DNA from: Paenalicyclobacillus macrosporangiidus
Lineage (GTDB): Bacteria; Bacillota; Bacilli; Alicyclobacillales; Alicyclobacillaceae
NCBI RefSeq assembly: GCF_900116805.1
Contig: NZ_FPBV01000004.1
Span: forward strand, 62,001 to 126,000
Direction of reading: 5' to 3'
DNA length: 64,000 nt
Part shown: positions 16,218-26,155 of the stretch, in pieces
Layout: each line of letters begins with the position of its first letter
Numbering within the stretch: position 1 is the first letter of the stretch
Notes under the pieces: generated by a model
Database searches by the model: none
What the model was told of the DNA's origin: nothing
What the model saw: only the letters and a program-made list of their open reading frames with translations
Made by a program: the position numbers and the translations under genes

Positions 16218-17327
16218 TCAGGCGACTCGGTACGCAGACTGGCGGGAAATGTTGAGGAGGATGCCGACGCCGGTGAGCATCAGGGTGAGCGAGGAGCCGC
16301 CGAAGCTGATGAATGGCAGCGTGATCCCGGTCGCCGGGATGGACCCGGTCACCACGCCGACGTTGATGAGCACCTGCACGGCGATCATACCGGTGATTCC
16401 GCTGGCCAACAGGGCGCCGAAATCGTCCGGGGCGAACATCGCCGTGCGAAATCCGCGCCACACCAACACGGCGAACAACGACAGGGCGGCGGCGCAACCG
16501 AGGAACCCGAGCTCTTCGCCGAGGATGGCGAAGACGAAGTCCGTCTGAGGTTCCGGGAGGTACAGGTACTTCTGATGGCTGTTTCCCAGCCCGAGCCCGA
16601 CCAAGCCGCCCGAGCCCAGGGCGTACAGGGATTGAATGACCTGGTAACCGTTTCCGAGCGGGTCCTGCCACGGATCAAGGAACGCGAGGATTCGGTTGAT
16701 CCGGTACGGCGCCGCCGCCACCAGACCCGCGAAGCCGAGCAGGCCGAGGCCGGCCAGGCCGGCGAGGTGGGCGACGCGGGCGCCCGCCGCGAACAGGAGG
16801 ATCACCGTGGTGCCCATGATGACGACGCTTTGCCCCAGGTCGGGCTCGAGCATGATCAGCCCGACCGCGATCAGCGCGAGCAACAGCGGGGGGAGAAAGC
16901 CGCGCAACAAGCTGTGCATGCGGCCTCTGGCGTCCGCCAGATAGTGGGAGAGAAACAGGATGAGTCCCAGTTTCGCGAACTCGGACGGTTGGATGCCGAA
17001 GGTTCCGATGCCGAGCCAAGCGCGGGAACCCCCGCGGATCTGCCCCACGCCGGGGATAAGGACGACGGCGAGGAACAGGAAACTCAACACCGCGATATGT
17101 GGGGCGTACCGGCGGAGGCGGTGGTAGTCGATGTTGGCCAGGGTGAACATCGAGCCGAGCCCCAGGCCGGCCCACAGGAGCTGGCGCTTGGCGTAAAAAT
17201 ACGGGTCGTGGAATTTCTGCGCGGAGATCACGGAGCTGGCGCTATGCACCATCACGAGGCCCATGCCGAGGAGAACCAGGGTCACGGCGACAATCACGAT
17301 GTCAAACTTCTCCCAGGCGCGTTGCAA
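16218..17327 (-). CDS. SEDS peptidoglycan polymerase FtsW/SpoVE
   Basis: 369 residues with about ten membrane helices. SEDS signatures are GIGTFGIQPSEFAKLGLI, LEPDLGQSVVIMGT and GITLPFISFGGSSL. It polymerises glycan strands together with a class B PBP. In this chromosomal place B. subtilis has SpoVE (sporulation) while others have FtsW; the sequence alone does not decide. TTG 17327 behind GGGGAGGTG is the best start; the frame is open to 17426. Confidence 0.93.
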   Translation of the reverse strand: MQRAWEKFDIVIVAVTLVLLGMGLVMVHSASSVISAQKFHDPYFYAKRQLLWAGLGLGSMFTLANIDYHRLRRYAPHIAVLSFLFLAVVLIPGVGQIRGGSRAWLGIGTFGIQPSEFAKLGLILFLSHYLADARGRMHSLLRGFLPPLLLALIAVGLIMLEPDLGQSVVIMGTTVILLFAAGARVAHLAGLAGLGLLGFAGLVAAAPYRINRILAFLDPWQDPLGNGYQVIQSLYALGSGGLVGLGLGNSHQKYLYLPEPQTDFVFAILGEELGFLGCAAALSLFAVLVWRGFRTAMFAPDDFGALLASGITGMIAVQVLINVGVVTGSIPATGITLPFISFGGSSLTLMLTGVGILLNISRQSAYRVA

Positions 17328-17437
17328 GCGGAGACACCTCCCCGAGGAAAGCCGGCGTCCCGGCGGGCGGGCGTCCACCGTCCCTGCACAGGGGGGTACG
17401 GTGGACACCGAGCACGTCCCGCCCATGGGACAACTCG

Positions 17438-18793
17438 TTATAATCTATGCACGGCTTCCTTGAAGATGCGCCCCCGCTCCTCAAAGGACGAAAACATATC
17501 CCAACTCGCGCACGCGGGAGACAGCAGCACCACGTCCCCCGGTTCGGCGAGGCGGGCGGCCGCCAGCACCGCCTGGTCGATGGCCTGCACCGGCTCCACG
17601 TTCGGGACGCCCGCCGCCCGGCACACCGTGGCCAGCGCGGGGCCGGTCTGGCCGAGGACCACCGCGGCCTTCACGCGCCGCTGGACTTCTGGCACCAGCG
17701 GCGAGAAGTCGTCTCCCCGGTTGAGTCCCCCGGCGATCCACACAATCCGCCCTTCGAACGCCCGCAACGCCTGCAGGGCCGCCGTGGGATTAGTGGATTT
17801 GGAGTCGTTGTAATACGCAACCCCGCCGACATCGCGCACGAACTCCAGCCGGTGTTCGACGCCCCGGAACCGCCTGAGCACCGCGGCGCAGTCGGATGGA
17901 GACGCCCCCGCAGCGACCGCGACAGCGCACGCGGCCAGGGCGTTTTCCAGGTTGTGGTCGCCCCGCAGGGCGATGGCGTCCACCGGCAGCACCGGCTGGC
18001 GCTGGCCCCGCAGGTAGACCACTACCTCGCCGTCCTCAATGCACGCCCCCTCCGCCACGCCCGCTCGCCGGCTGAACCAGGCCACCCGGCAGGACAGGGT
18101 CTTGGCCCGCTCCCGCAAGATCTGCTGGTCCGCGTTGAGCACCGCGACGTCATCCCCGGTCATGTTTTGAAACAGCCGCCACTTGGCGTCGGCGTACGCC
18201 TCGAACGTACCGTGGTAGTCGAGGTGAGCCGGGTACAGATTGAGCAGTGCCGCCACGCGCGGCCGGAACGTCTCTACACCCGCCAACTGGAAGCTCGAGA
18301 CCTCCAACACCACCGGTTGCTCCGGGCGGACCTGGTCGACCACCCCGGCGAACACGCGGCCGATGTTGCCCGCGACGACGGGCGACAGACCCGCCTCCGC
18401 CAGCATATCCCCGACGAGCGTCGTGGTGGTCGTCTTGCCGTTCGATCCGGTGATGGCCACGATGGGCGCCCGCGTCATCCAGGAGGCCACTTCAATTTCC
18501 GTGTAAATGGGGATCCCCCGCCGCTCGGCTTCGCGCAGCAACGGCACGGCGTACGGGATGCCCGGGTTCTTGACGATGAAATCCGGCCGATCCTCGAGCA
18601 GCGACAGCGGGTGGCCGCCGAACAGCACGGTGGCTCCCATCGCCTCCAGCGCTTCGGCCTCGGGCTCGTCCGCCTTGCGCTCGCGCCCGTCGTTGACCGT
18701 CACCCGGCAGCCGCGCCGCAGAAGAAGGCGCGCCACGGCCTCGCCGCTGCGCGCCAAACCCATCACCAATACGCGTTTTCCCGCCATCTCCAT
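17438..18793 (-). CDS. murD: UDP-MurNAc-L-Ala:D-Glu ligase MurD
   Basis: 451 residues. Mur ligase with N-terminal Rossmann domain (VLVMGLARSGEAVARLL), ATP loop AITGSNGKTTTTTLVG (about 116-131), central LNLYPAHLDYHGTFEAYADAK split across the active site, and C-terminal GVEHRLEFVRDVGGVAYYNDSK with the substrate-binding loop. Adds D-Glu to UDP-MurNAc-L-Ala. It is 19 bp after mraY. Confidence 0.96.
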   Translation of the reverse strand: MEMAGKRVLVMGLARSGEAVARLLLRRGCRVTVNDGRERKADEPEAEALEAMGATVLFGGHPLSLLEDRPDFIVKNPGIPYAVPLLREAERRGIPIYTEIEVASWMTRAPIVAITGSNGKTTTTTLVGDMLAEAGLSPVVAGNIGRVFAGVVDQVRPEQPVVLEVSSFQLAGVETFRPRVAALLNLYPAHLDYHGTFEAYADAKWRLFQNMTGDDVAVLNADQQILRERAKTLSCRVAWFSRRAGVAEGACIEDGEVVVYLRGQRQPVLPVDAIALRGDHNLENALAACAVAVAAGASPSDCAAVLRRFRGVEHRLEFVRDVGGVAYYNDSKSTNPTAALQALRAFEGRIVWIAGGLNRGDDFSPLVPEVQRRVKAAVVLGQTGPALATVCRAAGVPNVEPVQAIDQAVLAAARLAEPGDVVLLSPACASWDMFSSFEERGRIFKEAVHRL

Positions 18794-18812
18794 CGCTGGT
18801 CCCCCTCATGCG

Positions 18813-19784
18813 TCAGTGCGTCAACAGCGCCAGGCCGCCGAACGCACACAGAAATGACGCCAGCCAAAAGCCGATCACCACTTCCCACTCCGACCACCCG
18901 GCCAGCTCGAAGTGATGATGCAGCGGGCTCATGCGAAACACCCGGCGCCCGAACACCTGAAAGGAAAACACCTGGATGATCACCGACAGCGTCTCGACCA
19001 CGAAGACCAGGCCCATCAAAATCAGCCCGAGTTCGCTGTGGGTGAGCACCGCCACCATCGCCAGCGCGCCGCCGATGGCCAGCGAACCGGTGTCCCCCAT
19101 GAACACCTTGGCCGGGTGCCGGTTGAACACCAGAAAACCGAGCAGGGCGCCGAACATCGCGGCGCAGAACAACGACACATCGTATTCCGTATGCCACAGG
19201 GCGTACAGCGCGTAGGCCGCGAACACGGTCGCGGCGGTCCCCGCCAACAGCCCGTCCAACCCGTCCGTCAGATTGACCGCGTTGGTGGTGGCGAGCAGGA
19301 CCAACAACAGGAACACACCGTAACCGGCACCGAGCGGGATGACGATGTCGGTGAACGGCACCGCCACCTGGAAGGGCTGGCCCGTCTGCGCCCAATGCCA
19401 CCACAACAGCGCGAACACGGCCAGCGTCGCTAACACCTGCAGGGCCAGCTTCTGTCTGGCAGTCAGCCCGAGATTCCGCTTTTTGACCACCTTGATGAAA
19501 TCGTCGATGAAGCCGATGGCCCCGAATGACACGGTCGCCAACAGCAAGAGGGCCATCTCCACGCTGTTGGCGGCGAATTTCATCGTCGTCAGGAGCACCG
19601 CGCAGACAATCATGACCCCGCCCATCGTGGGCGTGCCGGCCTTCGTCTGGTGATGCTTCGGCCCCTCCTCGCGGATGCGCTGGCCGAACTTCAACCGGTG
19701 CAGGATGGGGATGCAGATGGGCCCGAGCAGCACCGAGATGGCCAGCGCCGCCGCCGCCGTCAACAGCAGCGCCTGCATGTCCAC
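18813..19784 (-). CDS. mraY: phospho-MurNAc-pentapeptide transferase MraY
   Basis: 323 residues and about ten membrane segments. Family motifs GTPTMGGVMIV, IGFIDDFIKVV (DDxxK), TNAVNLTDGLDGL and the C-terminal MSPLHHHFEL (Mg/HHH) are intact. It makes lipid I from UDP-MurNAc-pentapeptide and undecaprenyl phosphate. It follows murE by only 3 bp. Confidence 0.96.
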   Translation of the reverse strand: MDMQALLLTAAAALAISVLLGPICIPILHRLKFGQRIREEGPKHHQTKAGTPTMGGVMIVCAVLLTTMKFAANSVEMALLLLATVSFGAIGFIDDFIKVVKKRNLGLTARQKLALQVLATLAVFALLWWHWAQTGQPFQVAVPFTDIVIPLGAGYGVFLLLVLLATTNAVNLTDGLDGLLAGTAATVFAAYALYALWHTEYDVSLFCAAMFGALLGFLVFNRHPAKVFMGDTGSLAIGGALAMVAVLTHSELGLILMGLVFVVETLSVIIQVFSFQVFGRRVFRMSPLHHHFELAGWSEWEVVIGFWLASFLCAFGGLALLTH

Positions 19785-19787
19785 CTG

Positions 19788-21287
19788 TCATCCCTCCCCG
19801 CGTCCGGCCGCTTCCCCGAAACGGTCGCGCAGAGCCGCCCGGGCCACCTCGCGGTCGTCGAAATGGATCTTCTCGCGGCCGACAATTTGATACGTCTCGT
19901 GCCCTTTGCCGGCGATGAAGACGACATCCCCCGGCGCGGCCTCCGCAATGGCCGTGCGGATGGCCGCCGCCCGGTCGGTGATGCGCCGCCATCCGCGCCG
20001 GTCCGCCACGCCCGCGACCATGTCGTCGAGAATGCGCTCCGGGTCCTCCGTCCGCGGATTGTCGCTGGTCAAGATGACCTCGTCGCTCCAATCGCAGGCG
20101 ATGCGGGCCATCACGGGGCGCTTCCCCCGGTCGCGGTCGCCGCCGCAACCCACCACGCACCACAGGCGTCCGTGTGCGAACTCGCGCACGGTCGCCAGGG
20201 CCTTCTCCAGGCTGTCGGGTTTGTGGGAGTAATCGACGAGCACGGTCACCGGACAGCCGGCGCCCACCCGCTCCAGGCGCCCGGGGATGCCGCGCACCTC
20301 CGCCAGCGCCGCAGCCGCTTCCGGGAGCGAAATGCCTTCAATGACCGCCACCGAGAGCGCTGCGAGGGCATTGTAGACGTTGAAGCGCCCCGTCAGGCGC
20401 AACGCCACGTCCGCTTCGCCCGCGAACGAGCGCACGTGGAAGCGGACCCCTTCCGGGCGCACCTGCACGTCGGTGGCCCGCACGTCCGCTTCCCGTTCGA
20501 TGCCGTAGGTGACGCACTCGGCCACCGTCTGCGCCGCCATGTAGGCGCTCGCCTCGTCGTCGGCGTTGAGCACGGCGAAGGACTGGCCGGCGAGATCGTC
20601 CCCGTACACGTTGCCGAGGCGGGAGAACAGCTTGCCCTTGGCCATCCGGTAGTTGTCCATGGTCCCGTGGAAATCCAGGTGATCCTGGGACAAATTGGTG
20701 AACACAGCGATATGGTAACGCGTCCCCGCCACCCGCCGCAACTCCAGCGCGTGCGAGGACACCTCCATGATGCCGTACCGGCAGCCCCGCTCGGCCATTT
20801 CGTGCAGCACCGCCTGCAGCTCCACCGCCTCCGGCGTGGTGTTGACGACCTCCTCGGTGACTCCGGCAATTCGCTTGCCGACCGTGCCGTACAGGCCGGT
20901 GACGTAGCCGGCCTGATTGAGGAGATGCTCAATCAGATGCGTGACCGTCGTCTTGCCGCTGGTCCCCGTCACTCCGATGACCTGCAGCCGCTGCGACGGG
21001 TGCCGGTAGAACACGTCGGCGACGATGGCCGACGCCAAACGGGTGTCCGGCACCACCACCTGCGTCACCGGCAGGTCGAGCGGCCGTTCCACCAACAGCG
21101 CGCGAGCGCCGCGCCGCACGGCCTCGGCCGCGAAGTCGTGCCCGTCCACGGTGTAGCCGCGGATGGCGATGAACAGCGCCCCGGGCTCCACCGAGCGAGA
21201 ATCGGCCGTCAGCGATGTGATCTCCACATCCGCCGGGTGAATCCAAGTCCGTTTGAGCAACGGGCGAATCAGGGTCTGAAGTTGCAA
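19788..21287 (-). CDS. murE: UDP-MurNAc-tripeptide synthetase MurE
   Basis: 499 residues. P-loop VTGTSGKTTVTHLIEHLL (about 109-126), carbamylated-Lys region, and SDNPRTEDPERILDDMVAG, which contains the DNPR motif of ligases that add meso-diaminopimelate rather than lysine. This supports A1-gamma type peptidoglycan, as expected for Bacillus-like spore formers. It sits between spoVD and mraY. Confidence 0.96.
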   Translation of the reverse strand: MQLQTLIRPLLKRTWIHPADVEITSLTADSRSVEPGALFIAIRGYTVDGHDFAAEAVRRGARALLVERPLDLPVTQVVVPDTRLASAIVADVFYRHPSQRLQVIGVTGTSGKTTVTHLIEHLLNQAGYVTGLYGTVGKRIAGVTEEVVNTTPEAVELQAVLHEMAERGCRYGIMEVSSHALELRRVAGTRYHIAVFTNLSQDHLDFHGTMDNYRMAKGKLFSRLGNVYGDDLAGQSFAVLNADDEASAYMAAQTVAECVTYGIEREADVRATDVQVRPEGVRFHVRSFAGEADVALRLTGRFNVYNALAALSVAVIEGISLPEAAAALAEVRGIPGRLERVGAGCPVTVLVDYSHKPDSLEKALATVREFAHGRLWCVVGCGGDRDRGKRPVMARIACDWSDEVILTSDNPRTEDPERILDDMVAGVADRRGWRRITDRAAAIRTAIAEAAPGDVVFIAGKGHETYQIVGREKIHFDDREVARAALRDRFGEAAGRGEG

Positions 21288-21346
21288 CCGTGAGCCTCCT
21301 TCCGCCTGTCACAGCCCAATCTATGGCTTTCGATCCCGGTTGTCAA

Positions 21347-23293
21347 TCAACCGGGCGGTTTGACGTTCCCCAGATACAGCCGGACGGTCGACCCGTCCGG
21401 CACCTTCTGGCCCGCCTGGGGCGATTGCCAGATCACATAGGGTCCTTTGCCCTGCACCTCCGTCGACAGCTGGGCCCCGCTGGCGAGGGCGGCGCGTTTG
21501 GCCTGGTCGAGCGTCATGCCGACAAAATTCGGCACCTCCACCATCGGGGTATCGTTCCACCGGGGCTTCTTCGGCAAACCCTGCGCACTCTTCGGCACGC
21601 CGAGGTACGCCAGGCTGTCCGCCAGAATGCGTCCGACAATCGGCGCCGCAATCTGGCCGCCGAACACGGGCCGGTCCTGCGGATGCGGATTGTCGATGGC
21701 GATGTACGCCACCAGCTTCGGATCGTCCGCCGGCGCCATCCCGATGAACGAGACGATGTAATGCCCCGGCTCGTAGCGCCCGTTTTTCGCCACCTGCGCC
21801 GTCCCCGTCTTGCCGGCCACCCGGTAGCCGTCCACGTACGCGTTGGTCCCGCTGCCCCTGGCGACGACGCTCTCCAGCGCCTGCCGCACCTGGGCCGCCG
21901 TCTGCGTCGAAATCACCCGCCGGACCACCGTCGGATCGACGGTCTTCACCACCTCGCCGGTCTCGTGGTCGACGATGGCCTTGACCACGTGCGGCTGCAT
22001 CAAAAGCCCGCCGTTGGCCACCGCGCCGACGGCCATCACCTGCTGGATGGGGGTGACCGATACGCCCTGCCCGAACGCGGTCGTCGCGAGCTCGAGTGGC
22101 CCCACCTGATTCAGCTTGAAGAGGATGCCGTTGCCCTCTCCCGGCAGGTCGATGCCCGTCTTCGACCCGAACCCGAACTTGCGGATGTACGAGAACAGGG
22201 TCTCCTTGCCCAACCGTTCGCCGAGCGCGATGAAGCCCGGGTTGCACGAGTTCTCGACGACGTTGAGGAACGACTCCGATCCGTGCCCGCCCGCCTTCCA
22301 GCACTTGATGCGGTGTCCAGCCACCTCGTAATAGCCCGGATCGTAGAAACGGTCGTTGAGATTCACCTTGCCCTCCTGAAGGGCGGCCGAGAGAGTGACG
22401 ACCTTGAAGGTCGACCCGGGTTCAAAGGTCTGCCAGATGGCCAGGTTTTGGTTGTATGTGTTGGGCGGGAAGTCCTGCCAGTGGCTCGGATCGAAACTGG
22501 GATAGTTCGCCATGGCGAGGATCTCGCCGGTCTTCGGGTCCTCGACAATGGCCGTCGCCCGATCCGGCGTGTACTCCGCCACCGCCTGCTCAATTTCCCG
22601 CTCGACGAACTGTTGGATCCCCACGTCCAGCGTCAACTGCACGTCCTGGCCGTCCGAAGCCGGCACGTACTGCTCCCCCGTGTCCGGCATCCGTTCGCCG
22701 TTGGCCTGCGCGAACAGCGTGATGGACCCCCGTTCGCCTTCGAGGACGCTGTCGTACTGTTTTTCAATCCCGGTGATGCCCTGGTTGTCCGTCCCTGTGA
22801 TGCCGAGCACCTGCGCCGCGAGGGTCCCGAACGGGTACACCCGCTTTCCTTTTTCGCTGATGTACACCCCTGGGATCCCCAGTGCCCGGACCGCCTCCGC
22901 CTGCGCCTCCGTGATGCGCCTGTCGCCCGGTGCCAGGTACACCAGCAGTTGGTTTCGGCCGAGGAGATCCCGGACCTTTTGCACCGGCATCCCGAGCACG
23001 GAGGCCAGCTTGGCCGCCGCGGCGTCCTTGTCCCGGACCTGGCGCGGCACGGCGATGACGGTCGGCGCCGTTGCGGTGTAGGTCAGGACCTTCCCGTTGC
23101 GGTCGAGGATGGAGCCGCGCTTGCCCTCCAGCGGGATGTCGCGCCGCCACAGGTCGTACGCCCGCTGTGTCAGCCACGGCGACTGCACGGCCTGGATGTA
23201 CGCCAGGCGCGCAATCAATGCCGCGATGGCGGTGATGAGGCCGAGCATCAACAGAACGAAGCGGCGCCGCATTATGCCCCGCGTCACTCGCAC
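21347..23293 (-). CDS. spoVD: sporulation-specific class B PBP SpoVD
   Basis: 648 residues. N-terminal membrane anchor (residues 12-32), dimerisation domain, transpeptidase with SxxK in FEPGSTFKVVTL, SxN in ENSCNPGF and KTG in AGKTGTAQV, and one C-terminal PASTA domain (about 585-645). In B. subtilis SpoVD crosslinks the spore cortex with SpoVE. One PASTA domain against two in the next gene fits the SpoVD/PBP2B distinction. The N-terminal start is GTG 23293; ATG 23275 is an alternative. Confidence 0.93.
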   Translation of the reverse strand: MRVTRGIMRRRFVLLMLGLITAIAALIARLAYIQAVQSPWLTQRAYDLWRRDIPLEGKRGSILDRNGKVLTYTATAPTVIAVPRQVRDKDAAAAKLASVLGMPVQKVRDLLGRNQLLVYLAPGDRRITEAQAEAVRALGIPGVYISEKGKRVYPFGTLAAQVLGITGTDNQGITGIEKQYDSVLEGERGSITLFAQANGERMPDTGEQYVPASDGQDVQLTLDVGIQQFVEREIEQAVAEYTPDRATAIVEDPKTGEILAMANYPSFDPSHWQDFPPNTYNQNLAIWQTFEPGSTFKVVTLSAALQEGKVNLNDRFYDPGYYEVAGHRIKCWKAGGHGSESFLNVVENSCNPGFIALGERLGKETLFSYIRKFGFGSKTGIDLPGEGNGILFKLNQVGPLELATTAFGQGVSVTPIQQVMAVGAVANGGLLMQPHVVKAIVDHETGEVVKTVDPTVVRRVISTQTAAQVRQALESVVARGSGTNAYVDGYRVAGKTGTAQVAKNGRYEPGHYIVSFIGMAPADDPKLVAYIAIDNPHPQDRPVFGGQIAAPIVGRILADSLAYLGVPKSAQGLPKKPRWNDTPMVEVPNFVGMTLDQAKRAALASGAQLSTEVQGKGPYVIWQSPQAGQKVPDGSTVRLYLGNVKPPG

Positions 23294-23459
23294 ACCCGTC
23301 GCCCCCTGCCGTCGTTGTCTGCATCATTCCTATGCGGACAATCTGTCGGCTAGAAGGGGATGTCCGCGGGCGCGTGCCCGCGGACATCCGCATGACGGTG
23401 TGAAACGTGTTGCCGGGCAGCAGGGGTAGCATGCGAGACCCTGATGCGGGTTGTCCCGC

Positions 23460-25727
23460 CTAGGTGCCGTTGCCCGTGCCGCCGCTCGTCGCGTTGCCGG
23501 CGGCCCCCGCCTGGCTGGTACCATTTGCCGCTGCACCGTTCGCTGCGGCGGTCGCCGCGGCCGACACCGGATCGGCCGGCGGCTGGAAGGTGACCGTCAC
23601 CTGGGCACCGGGTGGCACCGGGCGGCCCGGCGGGATCGACTGGTTGACCGCGAAGCCGGACCCCTTCGGCACCAGCTGTGCCCCGAGCGCTGCCAGGATG
23701 TTGCCCGCCTCCCGCATCGAGGTGCCCGTCAGGTCCGGCATCAGGCTGCTGCCGCCCGGCCCGCCGCCCAGGTTGACGTAGACCGTGTCGCCCTGAGCGA
23801 CCTCGATGCCCGCTTGCGGCCACTGGCCGACCACCGTCTGTCCGCTGCCGAAGAACTGGCCCTTGAGCCCGGCCTGCGCCAGAGCCTTTTCGGCGGCCCC
23901 CCGGGACTGGCCGGACAGGTTCGGCGTCTGCACATAGTGCACCGTCTGGGCCGGGCCGGGAGCGGCCTGGACCTGCTCAGGGTGATCCGGGGGTACGTGC
24001 GCGTACTGGAGGCACTCCTGCAACAGATCGCGCGCGGCCGGCGTGGCGATGGTGCTGCCCCACGTGTTGTCGAGCGCCGTCTTCGGCCAGTACAGCGTGA
24101 CGAACACCTCGAAGCGCGGGTGGCTCGCCGGCGCGTAACCGATGAACGAGACAATCAACCGGTCGCTGTAATACTTGCCCGTCTGCGGGTCGGCCACGTT
24201 GGCCGTCCCGGTCTTCCCGGCCACGTCGTAGCCGGGGATCTTGCCGGTGTCATCGATGCCCTGCGTGATGTCGAGCACCAGCGTGTCGCTGACCTGCTTG
24301 ATCACGTCCGGGGGCGCCACCTGCGGATTCAACACGGTCGGCTGGATCTGCTTGACGACCTTGCCGGTAGCGGGGTCGATGATGGCCTTGGCCAGGTGCG
24401 GCTGCAACAGCTTTCCCCCGTTGGCAATCGCGCCGTAGGCGGCGATCTGCTGCATCGGGGTGACGGCGATGCCCTGGCCGAAACCGGAGGTGGCCAACTG
24501 CACCTGGTGACGCGACGAAGGCGGGAAGATGATGGAACTGGCCTCCGCCGGCAGGTCCACCCCAGTCTTGTTCAAGAAGCCGAAGGCCTGCATGTAGTGC
24601 AGGAGGTTGTCCCAACCGAGCTTGAGCGCCACGGTGGCAAATCCCACGTTGCTCGAATACTCCAGCGCCTGGCGGAACGTGATGGTGCCCCACCCGCCGG
24701 GCTTCCAGTCGCCGATGCGGTGTCCGGCCACCGTGATGTAGCCCGACTTCACCGTTTGATCCAGGGTGATGGCCTTCGTCGCCAGACCCGCGGTCAAGGT
24801 GATGGCTTTGAACGTCGAGCCCGGCTCGAAGGCGTCGTTGACGGCCCAGTTGTCCGATAACGCCTTCGGATCGGCGGTCGCGTAGTGGTTGGGATCGTAC
24901 GACGGGCGACTGGCCATCCCGAGGATTTCACCGGTGTTCGGATCGGTGACGACAATCGCCGCGTGCTCGGGGTGGTATTTGTCGACCAGCTCGTTCATCT
25001 TGCTCTCGACGAATCCTTGGATGGTCTGGTCGATGGTCAGCTCGATGTTCTGCCCGGGCACGGGCGGCTTCGTCACCTGCACCGTCGTCTGCAACGGGAA
25101 TCCCCAGTTGTCCCTGGCATACGTCATCTCCCCGTCGTGCCCGGACAGGACGCTGTTGTACTCGGCCTCCAGGCCCGCGGTTCCGACGCCTTCGCGGTTG
25201 ACGTACCCGAGCGCGTTCGATGCGAAATCCCCATAGGGATAAAAGCGCTCCTGCGTCGGCGTGAACGTCACGTCCTGCTGATGCGCGCTGCCGATGGCCT
25301 TGAGAATCTGGTCCTTGGCCGGCTCCATCACGGGTTCCGGCCAGCGCACCCAGTGGGAACTGCGCTGCAGAACCCCGAGCACTTGGTCCGCCGGCTTGCC
25401 GAGAATCGGGGCCAACTGGCCCGCCAGTTGGGACAGGTCGGAGAAAGCCCCGGTCCGGATGTCCAACAGATAAGCAGGCACGTCGTACGCCAGGCGGTGC
25501 CCATTGCGATCCAGCAACTCCCCTCGCTGGGCCATGACGGGCTGCGTCACGTACTGCACCTCGGCTGCCTGCGACAAGAGCTTCGGTCCGAACGCCCCCT
25601 GGACGTACAAGATCCGGACGGCGACGCCGCCGACCGCGAGCACCGACAGAGCCTGCATCCAAATCACGCGCCGCCGGTGCCGCCGGCTGCCGCGCGGCGG
25701 TCGAGGCTCACCTTGGGTGTTCCGCAA
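23460..25727 (-). CDS. pbpB: essential division transpeptidase PBP2B (PbpB/FtsI)
   Basis: 755 residues. Short cytoplasmic basic tail, membrane helix (about 22-44), PBP dimer domain, transpeptidase (FEPGSTFKAITL, YSSNVGFA, AGKTGTANV) and two PASTA repeats (about 585-715), then an Ala/Gly-rich tail of about 30 residues. It carries out septal crosslinking in the divisome and works with the SEDS protein. It is directly followed by spoVD and preceded by ftsL. TTG start at 25727. Confidence 0.94.
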   Translation of the reverse strand: MRNTQGEPRPPRGSRRHRRRVIWMQALSVLAVGGVAVRILYVQGAFGPKLLSQAAEVQYVTQPVMAQRGELLDRNGHRLAYDVPAYLLDIRTGAFSDLSQLAGQLAPILGKPADQVLGVLQRSSHWVRWPEPVMEPAKDQILKAIGSAHQQDVTFTPTQERFYPYGDFASNALGYVNREGVGTAGLEAEYNSVLSGHDGEMTYARDNWGFPLQTTVQVTKPPVPGQNIELTIDQTIQGFVESKMNELVDKYHPEHAAIVVTDPNTGEILGMASRPSYDPNHYATADPKALSDNWAVNDAFEPGSTFKAITLTAGLATKAITLDQTVKSGYITVAGHRIGDWKPGGWGTITFRQALEYSSNVGFATVALKLGWDNLLHYMQAFGFLNKTGVDLPAEASSIIFPPSSRHQVQLATSGFGQGIAVTPMQQIAAYGAIANGGKLLQPHLAKAIIDPATGKVVKQIQPTVLNPQVAPPDVIKQVSDTLVLDITQGIDDTGKIPGYDVAGKTGTANVADPQTGKYYSDRLIVSFIGYAPASHPRFEVFVTLYWPKTALDNTWGSTIATPAARDLLQECLQYAHVPPDHPEQVQAAPGPAQTVHYVQTPNLSGQSRGAAEKALAQAGLKGQFFGSGQTVVGQWPQAGIEVAQGDTVYVNLGGGPGGSSLMPDLTGTSMREAGNILAALGAQLVPKGSGFAVNQSIPPGRPVPPGAQVTVTFQPPADPVSAAATAAANGAAANGTSQAGAAGNATSGGTGNGT

Positions 25728-25744
25728 GTATGCCCACCACCCTG

Positions 25745-26128
25745 TCAGTGCCCGGCCGTGCCGGGAACAATCTCCACGGGGTTGGCGTAGCGCGCACCCG
25801 CCTTCTCCGCCGTGGACAGGATGCGATCCGGCTTGCTCAAGGTGTCCACCTGCGCGGCCAGGGAGGCGTTTTCCGCCGTCGCCCGCTGGATCTGGCTCTG
25901 CAGGCGGTCAATTTGGTTGCTCATCTGGTGAATCGTCGCTCCGGTGCTGGCCACGAACCAGACCACCCCGGCCGACAGCGCGATGCACGCCAGCGTGGAG
26001 ATGCGCTCCCAACGCGTCCACCGCCGCGCCTGGACGCCCGCCCGCCGCTGCGCCTCGCCCCGCGACGCGGGCGCCGCGGGTCTGTGCACGCGCACGTCTT
26101 CGGCCACGGCTCGCTTCAGTGCCTGCAT
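25745..26128 (-). CDS. ftsL: cell division protein FtsL
   Basis: 127 residues. Basic cytoplasmic part (1-45), one membrane helix (about 47-65) and an extracytoplasmic coiled coil (70-110). FtsL sequences diverge fast, so the call rests on this topology, length and position between rsmH and pbpB. Start ATG follows GGAGGGATCCAT. Confidence 0.88.
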   Translation of the reverse strand: MQALKRAVAEDVRVHRPAAPASRGEAQRRAGVQARRWTRWERISTLACIALSAGVVWFVASTGATIHQMSNQIDRLQSQIQRATAENASLAAQVDTLSKPDRILSTAEKAGARYANPVEIVPGTAGH

Positions 26129-26155
26129 ATGGATCCCTCCTCACGCTCGCCTGTG

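Noticed and set aside
18763-20163. 466-codon minus-strand frame over mraY and murE
   Set aside because: Out of frame with mraY; Arg/Gly-rich and without hydrophobic segments that mraY shows in its true frame.
21290-23353. 687-codon open frame on the plus strand over spoVD
   Set aside because: Antisense to a PBP gene with all catalytic motifs; composition of a shadow frame.
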